The notes under the pieces were generated by a model. That model was not told where the DNA came from and made no database searches. It saw only the letters and a program-made list of their open reading frames with translations. Shown piece after piece: positions 45,952 through 53,997 of a stretch of DNA of 53,997 nucleotides (its first letter is position 1; the number at the start of each line of letters is the position of its first letter). The position numbers were made by a program, and so were the translations under genes. Origin of the DNA: Iodobacter sp. BJB302 (GTDB taxonomy: Bacteria > Pseudomonadota > Gammaproteobacteria > Burkholderiales > Chitinibacteraceae); the NCBI RefSeq assembly GCF_002735645.1, contig NZ_PDZG01000031.1, forward strand, positions 1-53,997, given 5' to 3'.

Positions 45952-47133
45952 TCATACCTTAGTCGGGCAATACAAAACTGGCAACCGTATCGTAAACGAA
46001 CTACCGGCTCCAAGGTTGGAATTTACGCCAATCTCTCCGCCTAAGCGAGCCAGCAAATTGCTGACAATGGCCAGCCCCAGCCCTGTACCTTCTTTTCTGG
46101 TGGTAAAAAATGGCTCAAATAAACGCTCCTGCACCTCTGAAGACATACCACAGCCATGATCTTCCACCCTCAGCTCTGCCATATTTTCCTGTGCAGATAG
46201 AAAAAGCCCGATCACGTCCCCGGGCTTTGAGGCAAGCCTTGCATTATCAATCAGATTAGTCACACAGCCCAAAAGCTCTTTATGATTGGCATTAACAACT
46301 AAATGTTCATACTCCAGCGGCAAATCTAAAACACAATTCATGTCCTGAGCCTGTAGCTGCGGCAGCATTAATTGCTGCGCTTCCCTCAATAAACCCGAGA
46401 GGATAACAGGCTCTGCAGGCACCTCATGCCCGCGCACAAAGCTCAGCATATTTTGAATCAGTACTTCCAGATGTCTTAAGCGGGCTAAATTTTTTTGCCC
46501 GAATTTATGCCTGTCACTGTCACTTAATGCAGGTTTGGCCAGGTGTGTTGAATACAAGAGGGCTGTCGCCAAAGGGGTACGTAATTGATGCGCCAGCCCC
46601 GCGGCCATTTCACCCATCGCAGCAAGGCGTTTGTGTTGCGTTAAAGCCCGCTGTAATTCCCATGTATCGCTAATATCATGTACCAGCATGATTTTTCCAA
46701 ATTCACCCGGCATATTATTCACAACAATACTGAGTCTTCGCTCCCCTTTTGAGGATTGAGACAGCCACAAGTCAGGTACATTTGTGGATTGTAAAAACCC
46801 ACCAATATATTCCTCCCACACACAGCCAACTGACAGATTCTGCATCATTGAACGTGCTGCAGGGTTCAATTCAACTACAACACCCTGTTCATTTAATTCA
46901 ACCACGCCTCCTGGTAATCGCTCCAGTAATACAGATAAACGCCTTGATAATGCCGCCTTCTCATCCAGCTCCCTTCGTAAATTGCCATTAGCAATTTCCA
47001 ATTGACCGGTAAGAGAAACAACTTGCTGCTGCAAATCTGCGTACGCGAGACTAAGCTGATTTGATGCTTCGGTAAAAAGTGAAAAAGCACTTTCTAACTC
47101 ACGGGGATCAATCGCCATTTTGGGATTAGGCAT
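45952..47133 (-). CDS. flrB: Flagellar two-component sensor kinase (FlrB/FleS type)
   Basis: 393 residues, no transmembrane helix. Coiled-coil N-terminus, then a PAS-like domain (LLERLPGGVVELNEQGVV, pieces), then HisKA with the phosphohistidine in AAGLAHQLRTPLATALLY, the signature of FlrB/FleS, and a C-terminal ATPase (NLIDNARLASKPGD, DHGCGM, GTGLGLAIVSNLLARLGG). It should phosphorylate the FlrC-like activator at 32015-33373, with the cognate partner separated by about 12.6 kb instead of adjacent. ATG at 47133 with AAAGG before it; 47118 is possible. Confidence 0.9.
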   Translation of the reverse strand: MPNPKMAIDPRELESAFSLFTEASNQLSLAYADLQQQVVSLTGQLEIANGNLRRELDEKAALSRRLSVLLERLPGGVVELNEQGVVVELNPAARSMMQNLSVGCVWEEYIGGFLQSTNVPDLWLSQSSKGERRLSIVVNNMPGEFGKIMLVHDISDTWELQRALTQHKRLAAMGEMAAGLAHQLRTPLATALLYSTHLAKPALSDSDRHKFGQKNLARLRHLEVLIQNMLSFVRGHEVPAEPVILSGLLREAQQLMLPQLQAQDMNCVLDLPLEYEHLVVNANHKELLGCVTNLIDNARLASKPGDVIGLFLSAQENMAELRVEDHGCGMSSEVQERLFEPFFTTRKEGTGLGLAIVSNLLARLGGEIGVNSNLGAGSSFTIRLPVLYCPTKV

Positions 47134-47269
47134 ATAACACCTTTCTTGTTGCTTTTTTGTTTTTACATTATAAAGTGACTAGACAGTTGAGCAAAATAAT
47201 GATCCACCCACAAATTCGTAAACTCAGTCATAATATTAGTGAAAGTTTATTTAGTTCCTGTCTTACGGC

Positions 47270-47275
47270 TATAAT
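47270..47275 (+). promoter_or_regulatory. Candidate -10 box TATAAT for cheV
   Basis: A perfect TATAAT lies 95 bases upstream of the cheV start in the divergent gap (47134-47369). The -35 position has no good TTGACA match, so this is a weak candidate. I see no clear sigma-28 consensus in this gap. Confidence 0.35.
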
Positions 47276-47369
47276 CGCGTCTTTATTGTGTTTGTACAGC
47301 TGCTTCCTAAATGTTCCACCCCTACACACAGTCGGTTAAGAATACTTAAACGCAGCTTGGAGCCACTCC

Positions 47370-48320
47370 GTGTCTGACTTATTAAAAAATATTGATGCTC
47401 GTACAAAGCTTGCTGGTACCAACAAGCTGGAAATTCTCTTATTTACTCTCGGACAGGATGAGCGAACCGGCCGGAGGGAAAATTTCGCCATTAATGTCTT
47501 CAAAGTTCGGGAAGTCATGCGAACGCCTGAAATCACGAAGGCGCCTGATATGCCTCCTTCCATTGAAGGCATGGTCAGCTTACGGGGCACCTTAGTTCCC
47601 GTTATTGATCTTGCACGATATGCGGGTATATCTACCTCATCGCGGCCTGAAATTATGATCGTTTCAGAATACAACGGTCATACACAAGGCTTTCTGGTTG
47701 AAGCAGTAGATACCATTTTGCGGCTTGACTGGTCTCAGATGCGTGTGCCGCCTGATATGCTGATGTCGCAAATGGGAGGCTTAGTTGTCGCTGTAACCGA
47801 GCTCGAAAACAACAAGCTTGTGATGATGATGGATGTTGAAAAGGTACTTGCTGAATCGATCCCCGGATCAGACAAAATTGATCCGGACACGATTATCCAG
47901 GATAAAAGTTTAACCACAAAAACAGTTTTCCTTGCCGATGATTCCGTTGTTGCACGGCGGCAGATTGAAATGACGCTTGATGCAATGAAAATCAAGCACA
48001 TATCAACTATCAATGGAAAACGAGCATGGGATGAATTGCAGCGGATTGCGCAATCTGCTGATCTGCAGGGTAAAGTTGTAAAAGATATGGTGCAGCTGGT
48101 TCTTACCGATGTGGAAATGCCAGAAATGGATGGCTATATGCTCACAAAACTTATTAAGAGCGATCCACGATTTGCCGGTATTCCAGTGCTGATGCACTCC
48201 TCATTATCCGGTGCTTCAAATCAAAAACTTGGGCAATCCGTGGGTGTAGATGGCTATGTAGCAAAATTTGAGCCTCATCGCTTATCTGAAGCCATCGCCA
48301 ACTTCCTTCTCAGTGAATGA
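47370..48320 (+). CDS. cheV: Chemotaxis protein CheV (copy 1)
   Basis: 316 residues: a CheW-like coupling domain (about 1-165, with FAINVFKVREVMR, IEGMVSLRGTLVPVIDL) fused to a C-terminal receiver (LADDSVVARRQIE, VLTDVEMPEMDGYML, HSSLSG, VAKFEP). The receiver insert after the third helix is typical of CheV. CheV couples receptors to CheA and its phosphorylated receiver tunes adaptation. It starts with GTG at 47370, with TTGGAG eight bases upstream. A second CheV follows directly; no CheW is near this CheA set. Confidence 0.95.
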   Translation: MSDLLKNIDARTKLAGTNKLEILLFTLGQDERTGRRENFAINVFKVREVMRTPEITKAPDMPPSIEGMVSLRGTLVPVIDLARYAGISTSSRPEIMIVSEYNGHTQGFLVEAVDTILRLDWSQMRVPPDMLMSQMGGLVVAVTELENNKLVMMMDVEKVLAESIPGSDKIDPDTIIQDKSLTTKTVFLADDSVVARRQIEMTLDAMKIKHISTINGKRAWDELQRIAQSADLQGKVVKDMVQLVLTDVEMPEMDGYMLTKLIKSDPRFAGIPVLMHSSLSGASNQKLGQSVGVDGYVAKFEPHRLSEAIANFLLSE

Positions 48321-48353
48321 GCAGATTAAAACGCAATATAAGGGAGGCCCTTC

Positions 48354-49292
48354 ATGTCCAGTAATCAAACAAACTTGCTTGAAAGCATCGATGCCAGAAC
48401 GAAACTGGCGGGCTCCAATAAAATGGAAATCCTGCTGTTTACTTTGGGCACACGCGAAATATTTGGCATTAATGTTTTTAAAGTACGCGAAGTATCGCAA
48501 ACACCAAAAATTACCAAAACACCCAATATGCCTTTAGGCGTTGAAGGTGTGCTTTCTTTGCGTGGTAATATTATCCCGGTCATCGCACTGGCAAAATTTG
48601 TAGCGACGCAAGAAACGCCTGCGGCTGATGCCACAAGCACAATGATTGTGACCGAGTTCTCCAAACACACTCAGGCTTTCCTAGTTCACGAAGTGGATAG
48701 AATTATCCGTGTGGACTGGGATAAAGTGCGGGCACCGGAAACCATGTTAGCAGGCAATCAGCAGCTGATTACCGCTTTAACTGAATTACCCGATGGCAAA
48801 CTTGTTTCAATCTTAGATGTAGAGCAAATATTAGCCAGCGTTATTGGCGAGCCAATTATCCCTGATCTGCAACGCGCCTCCATTAACCCAGAAACATTCA
48901 TGTTTTTTGTGGATGACTCTATGGTGGCCCGCAAAGAAATCATCAGCGTTCTCGATAAAATTGGCGTGAAATATCATCAGGCAAATAATGGTCGGGAAGC
49001 TTGGGATAAATTACAAAACTTGGCGAATCGCGCAACACATGACGGCGAGCGTCTTCGTGAAAAATTAAAAATGATTTTAGTCGATGCCGAAATGCCGGAA
49101 ATGGACGGATATGTTCTGACAAAGCACATTAAATCCGATAACCGATTCCAAGGCATTCCTATTGTTATGCATTCGTCATTATCTTCAAATGCAAACAGAG
49201 CAATGGGTAGCAGTGTTGGTGTAGATGCATATGTGGCAAAATTCGACCCGGTCATTCTAGCCGACACCATCACTCCCTTACTGGTTGGTTAG
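48354..49292 (+). CDS. cheV: Chemotaxis protein CheV (copy 2)
   Basis: 312 residues with the same layout: CheW-like domain (FGINVFKVREVSQTPK, VEGVLSLRGNIIPVI) and receiver (FVDDSMVARKEI, ILVDAEMPEMDGYVLT, HSSLSS, VAKFDP). It is a tandem duplicate of the upstream gene with clear divergence, 33 bases apart, with GGGAGG before the ATG. Both keep all receiver residues, so both should be phosphorylatable by the CheA encoded three genes downstream. Confidence 0.95.
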   Translation: MSSNQTNLLESIDARTKLAGSNKMEILLFTLGTREIFGINVFKVREVSQTPKITKTPNMPLGVEGVLSLRGNIIPVIALAKFVATQETPAADATSTMIVTEFSKHTQAFLVHEVDRIIRVDWDKVRAPETMLAGNQQLITALTELPDGKLVSILDVEQILASVIGEPIIPDLQRASINPETFMFFVDDSMVARKEIISVLDKIGVKYHQANNGREAWDKLQNLANRATHDGERLREKLKMILVDAEMPEMDGYVLTKHIKSDNRFQGIPIVMHSSLSSNANRAMGSSVGVDAYVAKFDPVILADTITPLLVG

Positions 49293-49351
49293 TTTCAGAT
49301 TAATAAAAACAAGCCGTTTGCACATTTTATGTAAACGACATGGAGCAACAC

Positions 49352-49741
49352 ATGGCAGATAGTAACCTGCGTATTTTAGTGGTGGATGATTTCTCCACTA
49401 TGCGCCGTATTGTGCGTAACCTTTTGAAAGAGCTGGGCTTTTCAAATGTAGACGAAGCCGAAGATGGCCAAGTTGCTTTGCATAAGCTAAAGAATGGTTC
49501 TTTTGAATTTGTGGTTACAGACTGGAATATGCCGAATATGACAGGCATTGAGCTCTTGCGCGCGATTCGTGCAGACGCACAGCTCAAACACTTGCCTGTG
49601 ATGATGGTGACCGCAGAAGCGAAAAAAGAAAACATCATTGAAGCGGCTACGGCAGGCGCCAACGGATACATCGTTAAACCATTCACAGCCGCTACATTGG
49701 ATGAAAAACTGAAGAAAGTTTTCGCCAATATGAGCAAGTAG
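49352..49741 (+). CDS. cheY: Chemotaxis response regulator CheY (copy 2)
   Basis: 129 residues. [32 protein letters not shown] (phosphoacceptor Asp), [11 protein letters not shown] and VKPF match the E. coli-like CheY that binds the flagellar switch. GGAG sits seven bases before the ATG at 49352; an upstream ATG at 49340 is possible. It is directly followed by cheZ and cheA, so it is most likely the motor CheY of this set. Confidence 0.97.
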   Translation: MADSNLRILVVDDFSTMRRIVRNLLKELGFSNVDEAEDGQVALHKLKNGSFEFVVTDWNMPNMTGIELLRAIRADAQLKHLPVMMVTAEAKKENIIEAATAGANGYIVKPFTAATLDEKLKKVFANMSK

Positions 49742-49774
49742 AACAAGAACCTGACAGACGCACCGGAGGCGACT

Positions 49775-50569
49775 GTGAACGATCATGCACTAAATAGCGG
49801 AGATTCCGCTGACCTGGAAGCACTTTTCGATAGTATCGTTCATTCCAATCAGGATAGTGAACCCACAGAGCCTGCGCCGGTTGCCGTTACCGCCCCTGTC
49901 GCTACAAGTACTGTGCCAACGCTTACTGCCGAAGAACTCAATGATCCTGCCCGTGCCATGTTTTCACACATCGGGCATTTAACTCGAAAATTGCACGATA
50001 CGCTCAAAGAATTAGGTCTGGATAAATCACTGGAAAAAGCGGCGAATGATATTCCCGACGCCCGTGATCGCCTTTCCTATATTGCAACGCTAACCGAGCA
50101 AGCTGCGGATCGCACACTCAATGCACTGGATGCGGCAAAGCCCATCCAAGACAAAATCAGTGATGATGCCAAAGCATTAAGCGGCCAATGGGATAAGCTT
50201 TTAGCAAACCAGCTTTCTGTTGATGAGTTTAAAGCCCTGGTTGAAAAAACCCGCACTCACTTAAACGAAACGGTCGCAGGCTCTGATCAGGTCAGCAGTA
50301 AGATGCTGGAAATCATGATGGCTCAGGACTTCCAGGACCTGACCGGGCAAGTGATTAAAAAAGTATTGGATATGTCCAAGCAAATGGAAGCCCATCTGAT
50401 GGACTTCCTGCTGATGTTCTCTCCACAGGGCGGCGCAAAGGTCGAAGGGCTCAGACCGGACGAAGAAGCATCGCTTCTGAATGGACCAGTAATTAACCCT
50501 GAAGGCCGCACAGATATTGTGACCAATCAGGGCCAGGTTGATGACTTATTAGAAAGTCTGGGTTTCTGA
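49775..50569 (+). CDS. cheZ: CheY phosphatase CheZ
   Basis: 264 residues. A long helical hairpin includes SYIATLTEQAADRTLNAL, and the active-site helix has MAQDFQDLTGQVIKKVLDM with Asp188 and Gln192. A disordered linker leads to the C-terminal CheY-binding tail VDDLLESLGF, which also resembles E. coli CheZ. It dephosphorylates CheY-P. The start is GTG at 49775 with GGAGG at proper spacing. It is between cheY and cheA. Longer N-terminal region (about 55 residues, Pro/Ala/Thr-rich) than E. coli CheZ. Confidence 0.96.
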   Translation: MNDHALNSGDSADLEALFDSIVHSNQDSEPTEPAPVAVTAPVATSTVPTLTAEELNDPARAMFSHIGHLTRKLHDTLKELGLDKSLEKAANDIPDARDRLSYIATLTEQAADRTLNALDAAKPIQDKISDDAKALSGQWDKLLANQLSVDEFKALVEKTRTHLNETVAGSDQVSSKMLEIMMAQDFQDLTGQVIKKVLDMSKQMEAHLMDFLLMFSPQGGAKVEGLRPDEEASLLNGPVINPEGRTDIVTNQGQVDDLLESLGF

Positions 50570-50611
50570 GCACCTTTAAAATGAATGTACGCAACCTTTG
50601 GGGGAGCGAAG

Positions 50612-52519
50612 ATGAGCACTGACTTTGGCGGCATGGAAGATCTGCTGCAAGATTTTTTAACAGAAGCGTCTGAGCTCCTGTCTGAAGTCGACAACAAGCT
50701 TGTAGAGCTTGAAAAACGACCTAATGATAAAAACCTGCTGAATGATATTTTCAGAGGGTTCCACACCATTAAAGGCGGAGCAGGTTTTCTGAATGTCGAT
50801 GCAATGGTCAGGCTTTGTCATCGAACTGAAAACCTGTTTGATAAGCTTCGCACGCTGGAGCTTGTACTCACCCCGGAAATCATGGACACCATCATGGCCG
50901 CTACCGGCGTGGTGCGTGATATGTTTGGTGCCCTTGCCAAAGGTGCACTGCCCAATAATGCACCTGAAGATCTCATTGCCGCACTGGATGCCGTACTTGA
51001 AGGCCGCCCGCTTGAAACAGTGGCTGCAGCTGTTGCGGCCCCGGCTCCTGCTGCGCCGGCAGTTCATTTGGCAAGTGAGGGGCCAGATTGGGATGCACTT
51101 TATAATGCCTTACTTGGCAAAAACGAAACTCTTGGTGCAGTAATTGCTGCGCCTGTTAATGTCATACAGCATGAGCCTGCAGCCATGGAACAAGTTGTTT
51201 CTGACCCAATGAATAGCTTAAAACCCGCGCCTGTTACAAAAACAGCTGTGGCGCCTCCTCCCCAACAGCAACAACAACAGCAGCAACAAACTGCTGCGGC
51301 ACCGCAGGAAGCCACCATCCGGATTGATACTGTGCGTCTGGATCAGGTGCTTAATTTGTCAGGTGAAATTGGTCTTACCAAAAACCGCCTCACCACATTA
51401 CGCACTGATATTATGGCTGGCAAGATGGACAGCAACACCCTCAAAGCAATGGATGAGGCCATCAGCCAGCTGGATCTGCTTGTAGGTGATCTGCAAAATG
51501 CGGTGATGAAAACCCGCATGCAGCCAATCGGACGTCTTTTCCAGAAATACCCGCGTTTGGCTCGTGACCTTGCACGTCAGCTTGGCAAAGATGTTGAACT
51601 GGTTATTTCCGGTGAAGAAACTGAGCTGGATAAAACCATGCTGGAGGATCTGAATGATCCTCTGGTCCACTTGGTTCGTAATGCAGTCGATCATGGTATT
51701 GAAACCATGGAAGATCGCAAAACCAGCGGCAAACCGGCAAAAGCCATTGTTGAATTATCCGCCACCCAGGTGGGCGACCATATTCTGATCTCCATCACCG
51801 ATGACGGACGCGGAATGCGCCCTGATGTGATTCGTAAAAAAGCTGTTGAAAAAGGCCTGATTGATATCGAAACGGCAAACAGCCTCGACGATAAACAAAG
51901 CCTGCAGCTGATCTTTATGCCCGGTTTTTCAACCAAAGACCAGGTTTCAAGCGTCTCTGGCCGCGGCGTAGGGATGGATGTTGTTAAAACCAATATCCAG
52001 CGTTTAAATGGCCGTATCGACATTCAGTCCATTGTTGGCGAAGGCTCGCGCTTCACGATTTCCTTACCGCTTACACTGGCTATTTTGCCTGTGCTTGTGG
52101 TTCGTGTGTGTGGCCAGCCGTTTGCAGTGCCGCTGGCCATGGTGCGGGAAATCATTCCTATCCGCCACGAGCAGATTCAGGAAGTATCTGGCCGGGCCAC
52201 AATTGTTGTCCGCGACGAAATTCTGTCCGTACGCTCTTTAGCCAGCCTGCTCGGCTGGGAAGAAGTGCAGCTTCCTCAGTTTGGGGTGCTGATGCAATCA
52301 GCAGAACACTCGTTTATTCTGGCCGTGGACAGCTTTATTGGCCGGGATGATGTGGTGATCAAACCACTGCAGAACATCCGCCCTAAAGGCGTTGCAGGGG
52401 CAACACTGTCTGGCGATGGCTCGGTTGTACTTGTTCTTGATATGGAAGACTTGTTAGGTGCTGCTGATGCAGATAACTCTGCAATCCGTACTTCACGCTT
52501 CCTTGAAAAAACGCTTTAA
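50612..52519 (+). CDS. cheA: Chemotaxis histidine kinase CheA (copy 2)
   Basis: About 635 residues. P1 has its phosphohistidine at His51 (IFRGFHTIKGGAGFL). No convincing P2; instead a Pro/Ala linker with a nine-Gln run (51263-51289) joins P1 to P3 (IRIDTVRLDQVLNLSGEIGL). P4 carries LVRNAVDHGIE, ITDDGRGM and VSGRGVGMDVVKTN; P5 ends the protein. ATG at 50612 has GGGGGAG upstream; the frame starts at 50585. It forms a set with cheV-cheV-cheY-cheZ. It is about 100 residues shorter than the CheA of the minus-strand set and clearly different in the linker. Confidence 0.96.
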   Translation: MSTDFGGMEDLLQDFLTEASELLSEVDNKLVELEKRPNDKNLLNDIFRGFHTIKGGAGFLNVDAMVRLCHRTENLFDKLRTLELVLTPEIMDTIMAATGVVRDMFGALAKGALPNNAPEDLIAALDAVLEGRPLETVAAAVAAPAPAAPAVHLASEGPDWDALYNALLGKNETLGAVIAAPVNVIQHEPAAMEQVVSDPMNSLKPAPVTKTAVAPPPQQQQQQQQQTAAAPQEATIRIDTVRLDQVLNLSGEIGLTKNRLTTLRTDIMAGKMDSNTLKAMDEAISQLDLLVGDLQNAVMKTRMQPIGRLFQKYPRLARDLARQLGKDVELVISGEETELDKTMLEDLNDPLVHLVRNAVDHGIETMEDRKTSGKPAKAIVELSATQVGDHILISITDDGRGMRPDVIRKKAVEKGLIDIETANSLDDKQSLQLIFMPGFSTKDQVSSVSGRGVGMDVVKTNIQRLNGRIDIQSIVGEGSRFTISLPLTLAILPVLVVRVCGQPFAVPLAMVREIIPIRHEQIQEVSGRATIVVRDEILSVRSLASLLGWEEVQLPQFGVLMQSAEHSFILAVDSFIGRDDVVIKPLQNIRPKGVAGATLSGDGSVVLVLDMEDLLGAADADNSAIRTSRFLEKTL

Positions 52520-52532
52520 CCTTTAAGTAAAT

Positions 52533-52558
52533 ACCCGGGGTATGCTCATATCCCGGGT
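52533..52558 (+). terminator. Possible terminator after cheA (copy 2)
   Basis: ACCCGGG (52533-52539) and CCCGGGT (52552-52558) flank a 12-base loop, followed within 15 bases by a T-rich stretch. It lies 14 bases past the stop. Confidence 0.45.
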
Positions 52559-52623
52559 GCAAACTGATATTATTTTCCGATGCGAATGCCAGCCCGGCAT
52601 CGCGCACAGGGTGTTTCAAAAAT

Positions 52624-53844
52624 ATGACGCAAGACCACGCATTTATCGGCAGGCAACCCATCCTCAACCGCCAGCAAGAAATTATTGGCTATGAGCTGCT
52701 ATTTCGGCTTAATCAAGAAGCGGTTACCGCTAACTTCTCCAGCGATATGCAGGCTGGCACCAATGTTCTGGTCAACACACTCAGTAATATGGGTACGGAT
52801 TGGCTGGTTGGTAATAAGCTTGCTTTTATTAACGTTGCTGAATCAATGCTTGAAAGTAATTTCCTTGAATTACTTCATCCTGAACGCGTGATTTTAGAAG
52901 TTGTTGAAACAACCGAAGCCACTCCGCAATTGCTCGCCCGTTTACAAAACCTTAAAGAGCTGGGTTTTTCAATTGCGCTGGATGATTTTGTACTTACTCC
53001 TCAAACTGCACCGTTTTTAGAATTTGCCGACTACATCAAACTGGATATTCAGCTTTTAGGCATGTCGCAAGTGCCAGCTCTTTCTAAAGAGTTGCGCTGC
53101 TCAAAAGCACTGCAGGTTGCTGAAAAAGTAGAAACAAAAGATGAATTCAAGCAATGCATGGAATTAGGCTTTGAATGCTTCCAGGGCTATTACTTTGCTC
53201 ATCCTGAAACACTTGCCGCCAAAGTTATCAACCCAAGTTATGCCAACATCCTTAATTTATTAAATATGCTGCGCAATAATGCAGAATTAAAAGACATTGA
53301 AAACGCGCTTAAACGCGATGTGGCTTTGTCCTTTAAATTACTGCGTTATATTAATTCGGTTGGCTTTGGCCTCTCGTGTGAAATTCAGTCATTCCGCCAT
53401 GCTGTGACGATATTAGGCTATCAAAAGCTTTATCGCTGGCTGACTCTGCTTCTTGTCACGGCAGGCGCAGATAATGGCTCACCCCCTGCATTACTTAAAA
53501 CCGCAATTACACGTGGCCGCTTAGTTGAATTACTTGGCGCACATTTACTCGATGGACAAGACAGAGATAATTTATTTATTGTTGGTGTATTCTCTCTACT
53601 CGATGTGCTGCTTGATATGCCAATGGAAAGAATCCTGGAAACACTAATTCTTCCGGAAAATGTAACCGATGCGCTCATGACCAGAACCGGTATTTACGGT
53701 CCGTTTCTGGCGCTTGCCGAGGCCTGTGAAGACCCGAATATGACAGAAGTTCCTTTTCTTTGTGAGCAGCTCCAGCTCACGCCAGATATGCTTAACCGCT
53801 CGCATGTACAGGCGCTGAAGTGGGTTGAAGATTTAGGCGTGTAA
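52624..53844 (+). CDS. EAL-HDOD domain protein (CdgJ/YuxH type)
   Basis: 406 residues. The EAL domain (about 1-200) has GRQPILNRQQ, YELLFR in place of EALLR, EVVETTEA, IALDDFVL, KLDIQLLG, EKVETKDEF and QGYYFAHP, so most metal and c-di-GMP contacts persist though variant. The HDOD domain (about 205-395) follows, with LLRYINS and YQKLYRWLTLL. CdgJ-type proteins hydrolyse c-di-GMP or affect motility. It is downstream of cheA by about 100 bases on the same strand. Catalytic activity is not certain given ELL for EAL. Confidence 0.9.
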   Translation: MTQDHAFIGRQPILNRQQEIIGYELLFRLNQEAVTANFSSDMQAGTNVLVNTLSNMGTDWLVGNKLAFINVAESMLESNFLELLHPERVILEVVETTEATPQLLARLQNLKELGFSIALDDFVLTPQTAPFLEFADYIKLDIQLLGMSQVPALSKELRCSKALQVAEKVETKDEFKQCMELGFECFQGYYFAHPETLAAKVINPSYANILNLLNMLRNNAELKDIENALKRDVALSFKLLRYINSVGFGLSCEIQSFRHAVTILGYQKLYRWLTLLLVTAGADNGSPPALLKTAITRGRLVELLGAHLLDGQDRDNLFIVGVFSLLDVLLDMPMERILETLILPENVTDALMTRTGIYGPFLALAEACEDPNMTEVPFLCEQLQLTPDMLNRSHVQALKWVEDLGV

Positions 53845-53880
53845 TTTTTCAGACGTAAAAAAAGCCGCGAATTGAACTGC

Positions 53881-53917
53881 ACCCCAAAAGTTGGACACCC
53901 GTCCATATTTTTGGGGT
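53881..53917. repeat. Hairpin just inside the IS3-like left end
   Basis: ACCCCAAAA (53881-53889) pairs with TTTTGGGGT (53909-53917), enclosing TGGAC-ACCC-GTCCA (53892-53905). It sits 7 bases before the transposase ATG. Confidence 0.75.
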
Positions 53918-53923
53918 GTTTTT

Positions 53924-53997
53924 ATGTCCAAGTACTCAACGCAATTCAAGCTCTCTGTCGTTCAGCAATATTTAACTGGCGAAGCAGGTATCAAAAC
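53924..53997 (+). CDS. Transposase orfA, partial (IS3 family)
   Basis: The visible 24 codons read MSKYSTQFKLSVVQQYLTGE and continue, a helix-turn-helix N-terminus of IS3/IS150-group OrfA. The gene runs off the window, so the frameshift region and OrfB cannot be seen. A strong hairpin lies directly upstream and may limit readthrough translation. Confidence 0.8.
   Translation, partial: MSKYSTQFKLSVVQQYLTGEAGIK

Larger units (their letters stand above)
53873..53997 (+). mobile_element. Left end of an IS3-family element (IS150-group-like), truncated by the window edge
   Basis: The end begins TGAACTGCACCCCAAAAGTTG, close to IS3-family inverted repeats (cited in 20 or fewer bases: TGAACTGCACCCCAAAAG). 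It leads into an ATG at 53924 followed by MSKYSTQFKLSVVQQYLTGE, a typical helix-turn-helix transposase start. The right end is beyond the window. Confidence 0.85.

Noticed and set aside
47221-47369. Sigma-28 (FliA) promoter for cheV
   Set aside because: TAAA-like and GCCGATAA-like words are present but with wrong spacing; only a TATAAT box is defensible.
52578-52602. Structured leader before the EAL-HDOD gene as a c-di-GMP riboswitch
   Set aside because: Only a short CGATGC/GCATCG pairing is visible; the conserved riboswitch core is absent.

Overview
The window looks like chromosomal DNA of a motile, aerobic betaproteobacterium of the Neisseriales (Chromobacteriaceae/Iodobacter-like). That placement is an inference from gene content, protein style and order (sdhCDAB-sdhE-gltA-sucAB-lpd-sucCD in one run, polar-flagellum regulators FlrB/FlrC, CheD and two CheA proteins). 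No rRNA or tRNA is visible. All function calls come from recognising protein families and motifs by eye; no search was run.

Layout. (1) 1-2.3 kb: a small GFA-type zinc protein and two tandem paralogous periplasmic solute-binding proteins with no permease or ATPase. (2) 2.3-2.8 kb: a 449-bp gene-free element with 26-bp terminal inverted repeats and an 8-bp flanking direct repeat, sitting in the T-tract of the sucD terminator. (3) 2.8-15.9 kb, minus strand: a TCA-cycle block read sdhC-sdhD-sdhA-sdhB-sdhE-gltA-sucA-sucB-lpd-sucC-sucD, interrupted by REP-like palindromes. Upstream lie a GntR/UTRA regulator (minus) and mdh (plus), which face away from each other. (4) 18.2-20.2 kb: an N-acetylglucosamine PTS permease (nagE). 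(5) 20.8-24.6 kb: a cytochrome bd oxidase operon read gbsR-like regulator, cydP, cydA, cydB, cydX, with an 18-bp perfect palindrome just before the regulator. (6) 24.8-25.3 kb: a YqhA-type membrane protein, then a short gap with a DnaA-box-like cluster. (7) 25.7-31.9 kb, minus strand: fliE-fliF-fliG-fliH-fliI-fliJ, preceded by a clear sigma-54 promoter. (8) 32-47.1 kb, minus strand: flrC-like activator, cheB, cheD, cheR, a soluble four-PAS chemoreceptor, cheW, cheA, cheY, a short membrane chemoreceptor-like protein, an HsbR/HsbA-like partner-switch pair and an flrB-like kinase. (9) 47.4-53.8 kb, plus strand: cheV, cheV, cheY, cheZ, cheA and an EAL-HDOD protein. (10) The right edge holds the left end of an IS3-family element.

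How they work together. The first half is central oxidative metabolism: citrate synthase, 2-oxoglutarate dehydrogenase, succinyl-CoA synthetase, succinate dehydrogenase, malate dehydrogenase and a terminal quinol oxidase. The second half is motility. FlrB would phosphorylate FlrC, which would activate the sigma-54 promoter of fliE and the MS-ring/export-ATPase genes. Two chemotaxis gene sets flank the kinase. One has CheA with CheW, CheR, CheD, CheB and CheY; the other has CheA with two CheV, CheY and CheZ.

The most unusual observation is that the short receptor-like protein at 42375-43571 carries a CheZ-type D-x3-Q motif inside an FQDL-x2-Q context shared with the true CheZ at 49775-50569. 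It also ends in a GDIDLF tail that is nearly the same as the CheD tail GDVDLF. It lies directly upstream of cheY in the gene set that has no cheZ, so it may be a receptor-derived CheY phosphatase. This is a hypothesis.
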